NCBI GenBank assembly: GCA_958510875.1
Contig: OY294069.1
Coordinates: 162,563,111 to 162,627,110 of the forward strand
Length of the DNA stretch: 64,000 nucleotides
Direction: 5' to 3'
DNA from: Endomychus coccineus
Taxonomy: Eukaryota > Arthropoda > Insecta > Coleoptera > Endomychidae
This document shows, in pieces, positions 59,301-64,000 of this stretch (position 1 is its first letter; the number at the start of each line of letters is the position of its first letter). The notes below the pieces were generated by a model, which made no database searches, had not been told where the DNA came from, and saw nothing but the letters and a program-made list of their open reading frames with translations. The position numbers and the translations under genes were made by a program.

Positions 59301-62300
59301 AATTGTTAAATGTATCAATCACGTTTTAAATTTTATTATTGATAACACACATTAGGCAATCGTCTACATACCGTTTAAAGAAAATGGGTTGAAAATCTAA
59401 TGAATTTATCACAGATTCCTCTAAGCATTCCATAACTAATCACCATAATATGTATCAGAGAATAAAGACATAAAATCGATTGTGACGATTTAAAAGTTAT
59501 AATACCAGGATTTGAAATCATGTTTCAAAAAATGATTGCTTAATATAATGATTGGAGTGCCAATGAGATGGAAAATCAATTGAGGAATAGAAATGTGGAA
59601 GTAATTGGGAAAAAGGAAAGTAAATTGATTTCATTGTTTTTCCTAATTTACAATATATTTTTATTCTTACCAAAAATCTCAATGTCTCAATGATTTGGAA
59701 GACATATATCGCGAATCGATCAATACGTTCACATTCTCATTCCCCCTGTTAGCTTGAGATTATCGGAAACAGATATACCAATGGGATATCGCCGAGCTCG
59801 ATAGGCTCAATGAAATGAAACTTCTCTTGAAACGACCAATGAGGGTTCTAATTCTGAAAAATAGCGTTGGCTTGATGGTGATAGGGGGAAAGATGATTTA
59901 TATTGTTGATACAGGTGGTGGTTGATGGATTCGGCGTTCCACAGGGATCTATCTTGGCACCAAATTTGTTTCTACTCTTCTAAAAGTAACCACCTGATGG
60001 TACACATCATACCGCTTTCTTATGTAGAGCCCCTATACCATCCAAAGAAGCCAGAGGAGCGTGACAGAGAGATTCTGAAATGAGGATTCGATAATCTAGT
60101 TTAATGCAACCAAAACTCAAGCTTGTGTCTTCTCCAGGAAGGCGGATTCCACAATTCCTTATATGATGATGTCAGGTACAACTACTCCTATGAAGTCTTT
60201 CATATGCATGCTCGGGATCACCACCAGCAGCACATCACCCTCTCGTGGGACGATCATGTGAGGTCCATTGCAAAAACCACTTCACAAAAACTTTGTTTTC
60301 TATTCCGTGCCGAGAGCTACTTTACATCCCAACACTTCCTCATAATCTACAGAGCACAGATTCGATCTGTCTTGGAGTACTGATCACATTTTTGGAGTTC
60401 GGCTCTCAAACATGCACTGAAGCTCTTGGATTCTATGCAGAAGAGAGCTATTCATCTGATTGATGATGTCACACTTACGAGTTCATTGTCTTCTCTAGAA
60501 CATCGTAGAAAGGGGGGAGATCTCTCCCTTTTCTATAGATATTTCCATGGCCGGTGTTCATCAGAAATCTCGAGTGTTGTTCTACCACGAGAGATTCGAG
60601 ATTGGCGGACTAGACGAGCCCAAGCTAGTCACCCCTTCTTGTCAAGCTCGAGACGTGCCGAACTTCTTCTTTATATCAGACTCCATTTTTCTATCAAACA
60701 ACGATGTTGTAAATCTCTTTACCTAGTGAGGTCTTTCCCTATGCCTATAACCTCCAAACTTCGAATGCCTATCTCCTCTCCTTCTTCGAACATCATAGGT
60801 TTCCCTCTCGTGTAATCCAAGTATAAAAAAAAACACACACACATAAACAGTTCTGATTTTATGAACAATATTGCCCAGAAATCATGTTCGATCGAAATGT
60901 TATACCCTCATTTTATAATTTTTTATATTTGGACGTCGTAGAATGAATTAATTTGAAGTTTGCACATCATTATCCGAACATAGTACTGATGCCAACATAA
61001 TTAGCTAACAATCCTCGCAATATTGAATGGATGGATAACTTTAACAAGGTTCTTACGTCAATTGAACGAATCGCTTGGGTACAGACATGTACCCAAGTGA
61101 TGTATATCATCTAATTGAATATACATCAAATTCAGTTTGTTCTCGTAAAAACATACACATTGTTAAAATCTCTGTAGCTAATTAAAGAAAGTTATATTAC
61201 TTCAGATAAAATAACTAGAACATAATAATTGTTACTCTGCTATTTGTTACACTATTTCTTTCATAATTCTCTCGTTATATAACTCAAGTATTTGGATATA
61301 TACCAAACGCCAAACCGAAGTATGGACTACCCTCAAAACATAAACAAGAAAAAATTGAACAACCTTTTTTTATATTTTTATGCATAGAATTTCATAATAT
61401 TCGTTATTTAGTATCTACAGCTGCTATGATATCAAAGATATACATGAAATTTCAATACATTTTTATATTTATATTTGAATCAAGTTTATATCACTATTGA
61501 TGAGAAATAATCACCCATATTGACTGAAATAGTATATTATTCAACGAGCATATTGAATCGCCTGCGGCTCGTGCCGTAAACTTCATCCACGTGAATAATA
61601 GCCATAATATGCAAGTAGAATACTATACTTTGTCCACGACTCATAAATAATACTTTGATACTAATAAGCTTTGCTGTTGAAACAAGTCAAACCAACAAAT
61701 TGTTGAAGTTTTAATTTAAATTCGATCTGACTTGAAGTTTCATAGCACGCTCTATTTTTATCGTATTTGTCTATACGTTTCTATCATGTTTGTCATATTG
61801 ATGGTAGTGAATAATGATTTCATTATTCACTAGTGATTAATGAATATCATTATGCTTGAAATTTGCGTTGTACGAAAAAATGTTCGTAACAAAACCTTGT
61901 TATTTTTGAGAAAGAAAATTAACCTCTTCAAAATTATCCTCCCTACATAGGACATGGATTTTTGGAATTTCAAATTTTACTTCCCTCACCACAAGTAATG
62001 TGAGTATATTATGTGCAGTATAAAATAAGCCAATCCCGTAAATCCTTGGGAAATGGATCGATTTTGATGGGACAAAGTGCATTCTCTTCTGATTGTCATA
62101 AGAAAAAAGTTGGCCACAAATAAAGTTGCGCAAATTGTTCATATTGTTTATAAACAATAAATAAACAATTAAATTTGCACATTTTTGAGATCACATAACA
62201 ATTGCAAAGTGTGACCGTTTTTGTTATAAACAATTTATTTATTAACAAAATTGATGAATTCGACCAAAACTCCGACTTCAGGGTCGTTTTTGGATAATTT

Positions 62301-64000
62301 TGGTATTCTGAGTTCTACTTTATCGTCAATATCGTCGAATGTATACCCAAAAATTTGCTAATTTGTTATAAACAAATTATATTTATTATTAAATATACGA
62401 ATTTGACGAAAATGTCGAGCTTTAGTCGTTGTCGGATAATTTTGGCCTTCTGAGTACGATTTTATCGCTATTATGGTGTTTAAATGCATTCTCGTGGAAA
62501 TTTTCAAAAGCGAGTTAGAAGAAAATATCAAAAATTTTGATGTTTTTTTATAACAAAGTATCAATAAATATCAGTTGATTGCAAGTGATGTTGTTTCCTT
62601 ATTGTATAAGGTTTGAATTTGTATGTCTTCACAATACCCAAAGCTCCGTTCTTAGCTTACTTCGTATAAGGAACATGTCTGCCGAGTATCAAGGCGGTCG
62701 GCTTCATAGTTTCGAAGATTTCTTGATGAGTGGGTTAGTCAGTGGTATTTGACCTTTATAAATACAGATACCAGCTATGCGCTATGCCCGCAGAAACAGC
62801 TAATACCCGTAGAAGAAGGCATCGGCACACATCGCCACGATGTGAATTCGTAGTTTCAAGACTTAGTATGCAGATTTCGTATTAGTAAAAATAGCTAGAG
62901 GAGTGGGAGACGTAAAATTATACTCTATGTCAAGTTTATTTGAGTTGACATGAATAAGTCTTTCAACGTATCAGCTGTCGATCATGTAAACGTTACCTGT
63001 CTTGTTGATGGGTTTAGGCTGTCATAGACGGTCGGAACTAGTATAATGATCGATTAATCTATGGATCTGCCTGTCATGTAAATTGTATGTGATGAATATT
63101 ACAAGACGTTATAAAAAAACCCGAGTGCACATGCACTTCAATAATACATGTGTTCAAGAGAAAGGACAATCACATGTGTACAAAGAAGGAACATAAATCT
63201 GTCAATCACATTAAAAATAACCTACTAACCTAATATATTACCAAAAATGTATAAAAATAGAAAAAAACTGACTTCGCCGCTTGGAGTTTCCTCCATTGCA
63301 TTTCCAGGAGGACAGGGGGCGATTAGAATGAAATTGAGTACCTACTACTGGATAGTTTTCGTGAAAAAGTTCAACACATTCTTCAATTACCATTCAAATG
63401 GAAGCATGTACGTTGAAATAATCGAAAATTTGAATTTTTACTATCATACAGAACCATCTGTCTCGAATCGAAAATTCTTTTTCGGTGAACAATCGGGATC
63501 TGATAACATCAGAAGGAGCCCCCATTTACAATTTCAAAGTTACCCCTCGCCCCCAGGGGTGTAGGAAGGGTAAATTTAGTAATAAAATGTTGTTAAATTG
63601 TAAACTTGTATTTCACCAACTTTTCATTATTTAATTGTGTATCTTCTATTCAAGATGGAATATTAGTAAGTAGCGAACAAAACAATTTAATTTTTTATGT
63701 TACTTACTTAACACCCCTCCATCCTCCTCCAAAGCTTATACAGAAAAAGACACTTACCTTCGTTTAAATCGCCCCGTGACATTCTTTTAACCACGTGCAC
63801 CACTGAAGATTCTTTAGCATCGCCATCTCCATCGTTCTTCATACTATTGCCATCTACATCTTCCTTCGAATCTTCGTCGTTACTTCCACTCGTGTACACA
63901 ACTTCCACGTTAGACGTAACAAAACACTCGCGCGGATCGTTTTCCAGACTAATTTGACTTGTTTTAGATACGCCAAGTTTGTTCAACTTTCTAACTTTTT
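29219..64000 (-). CDS. capu: Formin cappuccino (FH1-FH2 actin nucleator), 5'-incomplete
   Basis: Nine exons on the complement: 63758-64000 (open to the edge), 54570-54755, 43447-43622, 40240-41593, 31990-32366, 31645-31854, 29764-30088, 29384-29681, 29219-29333. All phases agree, giving about 1093 residues. Upstream blocks follow fly cappuccino (FVPEKLDFQLYEKFEG, then MLVNWYIS; MYYWTYAETP...TPGRLSMVSWPP). Then come an FH1 domain of many PPPPPMPGFSG units and a full FH2 domain (PMKPLYWTRI, ERISCLMFQVEF, LTLGNYMNGGNITRGQADGF). A basic tail (KVKRYQEKHN) matches the tail used by Cappuccino to bind Spire and microtubules. FH2 dimers nucleate and elongate actin; in flies the gene patterns the oocyte. 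Introns of up to 12 kb hold most of the retroelements in this half of the window. Confidence 0.95.
30590..31440 (-). mobile_element. Non-LTR retrotransposon fragment in a capu FH2 intron
   Basis: The complement reads ISVTLGAYCTVFQAEVFAIL (RNase H block), then after decay MGITDDPICRKSRDAEETAS followed by HILLECPALASLRHRH. This is the same C-terminal finger as at 11.4 kb, with one finger Cys region altered (CRKS for CSRC). It is in the same orientation as capu. Confidence 0.7.
33000..34930 (-). mobile_element. Non-LTR retrotransposon, RT + RNase H, capu intron
   Basis: The most complete copy of its family. Reading down the complement: a reverse-transcriptase palm with GGCPQGGVLSPLLWSMV and catalytic YADDIVIIV (34439-34900), and a thumb with VKYLGVSLDKRLTF. 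Then TIVKPIVTYAAIVWWP, the RNase H-like TEGTKTEKSTGAG (Asp replaced) and FAIEFQAKIVAI, then TGHAPCNKHLYTMGL with the finger CRGCGVEDET. The 5' part (endonuclease, gag-like ORF1) is missing: 5'-truncated, as usual. Frameshifts separate the blocks. Confidence 0.85.
36400..36645 (-). pseudogene. Coding-like fragment, possibly GT31 glycosyltransferase
   Basis: The complement encodes ETRKIPVAYFLVDGVSGIQR, then MREAYKYDADIVYLPFDACP. The pattern hydrophobic-FLV-G...E...Y.DI+..F.D resembles the early part of beta-1,3-galactosyltransferase-like (GT31) domains. No neighbouring exons or DxD motif found. An orphan exon, retained gene fragment or coincidence. Confidence 0.25.
37915..38240. repeat. Dispersed repeat, copy 1 (see 41765-42100)
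   Basis: Shares long matches with 41765-42100, for example ACAATAAATTACTTT, TACTGCCGTTAG, ACAGAGTTACT, AGCTTTACAACTGAGT and CGCAGGTAAACGAAGTTGAG. Both copies have the same orientation and roughly 85% identity by eye. Unclassified, no ORF. Confidence 0.65.
39385..39430 (+). mobile_element. Isolated 3' tail of the RNase H non-LTR family
   Basis: GTCTAAGTTCACTGAACTTG, then TTCGCCCCCCCGTTG and TGATTGATGA, resembles the 3' end at 11605-11640 (GGTCTAAGTGCTTCGGACTT and onward). A very short 5'-truncated insertion. Confidence 0.45.
40240..41593 (-). other. capu: Giant capu exon: linker plus FH1 proline repeats
   Basis: A 1354-bp exon. The 5' (high-coordinate) half encodes an acidic/Ser-rich linker with a coiled segment (EEEVNRLTQEVEKYRTLVEI). 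The 3' half, 40260-40760, encodes about a dozen PPPPPMPG(F/I)xG units. At DNA level these are 36-39-bp tandem units with GGCATGGGCGGAGGTGGTGG on the plus strand. Each unit should bind profilin-actin. The repeat makes the exon prone to unit gain and loss. Glycine/tryptophan-rich open frames on the plus strand here are shadows. Confidence 0.9.
41765..42100. repeat. Dispersed repeat, copy 2
   Basis: Partner of 37915-38240, lying between the capu exon ending at 41593 and the partial exon duplication at 42380. Confidence 0.65.
42380..42590 (-). repeat. Partial duplication of the capu exon 5' end
   Basis: This stretch repeats 41548-41745 at about 85-90% identity. It includes a copy of the exon acceptor (TTTTAG|CCCGAC) and its first codons (PDCMYYWTYAET), then diverges after 14 codons. 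It also copies about 150 bp of the preceding intron. The reading frame closes soon after, so it is a decoy acceptor upstream of the true exon. Confidence 0.75.
42591..43446. other. capu intron with a GC-rich, CpG-rich patch
   Basis: Bases 42775-43020 are unusually rich in CG dinucleotides for this window (GACGGGTGCCGTCGACGTAA and similar). No exon with splice support. It may be a decayed GC-rich repeat or an internal regulatory/promoter region; I cannot decide. Confidence 0.3.
44075..45247 (-). mobile_element. Mariner transposon, degraded copy with TIRs
   Basis: TA-flanked ends (44073-44074 and 45248-45249). TIRs start CGAGGGCAAGGTGAAAAATC and, on the other strand, CGAAAGCAAAGGGAAAAGTC, so they match in part. 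The complement carries mariner transposase pieces in order: a helix-turn-helix end (VDKIHGMILDDRLW), MGISTERVRNILHTFLNMRK, ARWVPHFLSVDNK, then CDFYLFPNLKKWLGEKKF, in which the third catalytic Asp precedes FYLFP. Frameshifts and stops make it inactive. Inserted in a capu intron. Confidence 0.88.
45264..45533. repeat. Two-copy tandem repeat, about 135-bp unit
   Basis: The unit begins (AG)CAGTAACCCTGGGTA and contains ACGTCGGTATCA, AAATT(A/G)TCTCAA(G/A)ATTG and TTAAAAATTCTAAT. The second unit starts at about 45402. Divergence between units is about 15-20% by eye. It directly follows the right end of the mariner. Confidence 0.7.
45534..47689. other. capu intron, AT-rich, no feature
   Basis: No exon or classified repeat recognised. 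A GTAACTTCCCTCACTTA motif near 47300 resembles the repeat at 6590-6615. Confidence 0.45.
47690..48160. repeat. Irregular tandem repeat, 105-150-bp units
   Basis: At least three units share the order GCAATTTACGTGTTTT, TATTTCGAGTGCACC, TTTTTTGGGTCGCTGAACAC and AGATTTACTTGCAACCCATC. GGGTCG occurs at about 47836, 47943 and 48091. Unit lengths differ because of internal deletions. No coding potential. Confidence 0.7.
48540..50230 (+). mobile_element. Non-LTR retrotransposon RT, interrupted by a foldback
   Basis: The left part (48589-48770) gives the RT finger region: KKAIYIELVQYLQNSKVVND and VALDI. After the insert 48773-49402 it resumes with SKAFDRVWHQRLL, YGLPPQRCRLLSSFLS, SLFLLYINDLL and a degenerate fingers/palm end. 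Then come YFTSQQLHIIYTAQIRPILE and YCSHVWSSAPKHTLKLLDSI. Many frameshifts. A second copy of the family is at 59900-60820. Confidence 0.75.
48773..49402. mobile_element. 630-bp foldback element, 4-bp TSD ATCT
   Basis: Arms of about 265 bp are nearly perfectly inverted around a core at about 49043-49135. The left starts TGTAACGATCCAACTTTTGA; the right ends TCAAAAGTTGAATTGTTACA. ATCT flanks both sides (48769-48772, 49403-49406). It splits the RT codon run for DISKAFDRVW of the host retrotransposon. No ORF. Confidence 0.85.
50884..51015. repeat. Small inverted repeat
   Basis: CAGAAGTTGGAGAATTA ... AAATTTACACAAAATTACAT on the left pairs with TGTTACAAATTTTGTGTAAA ... TAATTCTCTAACTTCCG on the right. 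The right arm is related to 165-255. A short MITE-like hairpin in the capu intron. The flanks (50231-50883 and 51016-51959) hold nothing else but a short repeat near 51540-51630. Confidence 0.6.
51960..52391 (-). mobile_element. Penelope-like element, RT C-terminal fragment
   Basis: A 144-codon open frame on the complement reads TVEIGTENRFPFLNINIIKD, then DFDIYRKPTQTNRY, KIAPFNGLVHKLLNVPLS and ALDNGYHKSLINNLISKH. This is the post-palm/thumb part of Penelope-like reverse transcriptases (NFLD..I.....YRKPT.T.RY). Cut at both ends; no terminal repeat attached. The following 52392-53940 has no recognised feature. Confidence 0.8.
53950..54310 (+). mobile_element. Degraded Cys-rich repetitive ORF fragment
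   Basis: One frame gives EAAEQFIFVALYGGATCTDP, LSQLHFKKCTQSA, LSELPPSSD and then CGAACGCRKTGL and CKYCGGDNYSNV, with stops between blocks. This block order, ending in a C-x3-C-x-C motif, recurs in many insect repeat-derived proteins of uncertain transposon origin. Non-functional here. Confidence 0.5.
54335..54460 (-). mobile_element. Second, decayed hammerhead-like PLE repeat
   Basis: The complement has CTGAAGA (a legal hammerhead box, since position 7 is free), a stem-II-like GTCACC/GGTTGGC hairpin and GAAACGTC. The cleavage nucleotide would be G and stem I does not pair. A partial inverted copy follows at about 54415-54460. It looks like a dead palindromic pseudo-LTR from a different PLE family. 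Confidence 0.4.
55128..55450 (+). mobile_element. DDE transposase fragment (Tc1/mariner-like)
   Basis: With one frame break this reads KKPYKLHISQELRPGDSDRR, LQFCNWLNVKL, TDGCNFSLNRNDEHYYS, then HNAFNVWVRIYRNRILGLL and EGNLNSERYLDLI. The series matches DDE transposases common in insect genomes (RR.EFC.WL ... TDE..F.LNG ... NVW.GI....IGP...G.LN...YL). The first catalytic Asp is kept in TDG. The remaining spacer 54756-57237 shows nothing else firm. Confidence 0.6.
57293..57336 (-). ncRNA. Type I hammerhead ribozyme, fully paired
   Basis: On the complement: stem I CGTCTT/AAGACG (6 perfect pairs), CTGATGA, extra T, stem II GGTC-GTGA-GACC, GAAA, stem III ACG-CA-CGT, cleavage after A (plus-strand 57299). 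Compared with 28-71 the outermost stem I pair is C-G instead of A-T, a compensatory change. Confidence 0.85.
57659..58351 (-). mobile_element. Non-LTR RT fragment inserted in the PLE
   Basis: The complement reads CGVPQLSILGPFLFIVYIND, then IAYADDTVIYIVQKSW, and YYALVQLVIAYGTMAWGSTF, the RT palm motifs of a non-LTR retrotransposon (catalytic ADD intact). GCATTGT lies at both edges (57652-57658, 58352-58358) as a likely 7-bp target duplication. Confidence 0.78.
59900..60820 (+). mobile_element. Non-LTR retrotransposon RT, second copy of the 48.5-kb family
   Basis: GVPQGSILAPNLF (59930 region) is followed after decay by ESYFTSQHFLIIYRAQIRSV, the LLDSMQKRAIHLIDD block and HRRKGGDLSLFYRYFHGRCS, then a Pro/Arg-rich end (60426-60815). 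It ends in an A-rich tail near 60828. Frameshifted. Confidence 0.7.
60830..63757. other. capu intron, mostly unassigned
   Basis: No exon seen. It holds a tandem duplication at 62217-62480 and a repeat at 63120-63265. A 105-codon open frame at 63247-63564 has no recognisable domain. Confidence 0.45.
62217..62480. repeat. Two-copy tandem repeat, about 133-bp unit
   Basis: Each unit starts TTGTTATAAACAA and continues with GAATTTGACGAAAAT or its variant, GTCG(T)TT...GGATAATTTTGG, TTCTGAGT and TTTATCG. Starts at about 62221 and 62363. Each also carries an internal TTGTTTATAAACAA-like palindrome. Confidence 0.65.

Larger units (their letters stand above)
57238..59460 (-). mobile_element. 5'-truncated Penelope-like element (RT end, GIY-YIG, 3' repeat)
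   Basis: Reading the complement from high to low: an RT thumb remnant (FHCKLQFTCEIEMNKNINFL, then SYLHFKSVAPTSYKKVL; 59116-59322), then a GIY-YIG endonuclease end at 58438-58790. The latter has HLLNCLDCDETYIQ with Gly of the GIY-YIG box lost, then ALAKHCFDYNHQFDYKNVNI and SVNHRTDIQSLSQMYTYLIN. The 3' region with a hammerhead follows, down to the TATTTATAG end. A different retrotransposon (57659-58351) is inserted in the 3' region. The element links the hammerhead repeats elsewhere in the window to their parent. Confidence 0.88.

Noticed and set aside
63247..63564. 105-codon plus-strand frame near the right edge
   Set aside because: No domain, no splice-site support and antisense to capu; it follows an interspersed repeat. 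It could be transposon-derived but there is no evidence.
1..64000. Bacterial or viral origin of parts of the window
   Set aside because: Introns, tRNA layout without CCA, formin, XBP1 and insect transposons throughout; no viral structural or replication genes seen.

Overview
The window is animal nuclear DNA, almost certainly from a holometabolous insect and probably a beetle (the order is inference). It is AT-rich and has GT-AG introns. It carries nuclear tRNA genes and the bZIP factor XBP1 with its IRE1-type cytosolic intron. Every other signal comes from old, layered eukaryotic transposons. I see no bacterial operons, CRISPR arrays, viral genes or toxin genes.

Host genes, left to right. 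(1) A minus-strand four-exon gene (1441-5274) for a 381-residue TPR membrane protein resembling TTC17-type repeats. (2) Two tRNA-Cys(GCA) genes at 5687 and 5966, followed by a decayed tRNA-like sequence. (3) xbp1 on plus (7540-16108), the master regulator of the unfolded protein response. Its reading-frame switch can be read from the sequence: two adjacent CNGCNGN stem-loops define a candidate 17-nt IRE1 intron (8719-8735). The unspliced frame ends in a peptide closely resembling the vertebrate XBP1u translational-arrest peptide. (4) COA8/APOPT1 on plus (21596-22250), a mitochondrial cytochrome-oxidase assembly factor. (5) A divergent, C-terminally short ribophorin I (OST1) paralogue on plus (22965-26173). 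(6) The 3' two-thirds or more of the formin cappuccino on minus (29219 to beyond 64000): nine exons seen, including a giant FH1/linker exon and a complete FH2 domain, spread over more than 34 kb.

Mobile DNA fills the introns and spacers. Penelope-like retroelements (PLEs) contribute reverse-transcriptase and GIY-YIG remnants, plus several pseudo-LTR copies carrying type I hammerhead ribozymes. Three copies have an intact core, and one base pair covaries between two of them. Many copies are head-to-head palindromes. At least ten decayed non-LTR retrotransposon fragments are present. DNA transposons include a mariner (44075-45247), a 9-bp-TSD TIR element interrupted by an 8-bp-TSD hAT element, THAP-domain elements, and a nested set of MITEs between 18.4 and 21.4 kb. 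That set includes a 20-bp palindromic footprint still flanked by perfect 8-bp duplications. Three tandem-repeat patches and several long foldbacks complete the picture.

Functional theme: XBP1 and the ribophorin-like protein both belong to secretory/ER biology, and the TPR protein has a predicted signal peptide. The clustering may be chance. Intron-exon structures were worked out by eye from splice signals, phase and protein similarity; none was checked against transcripts.
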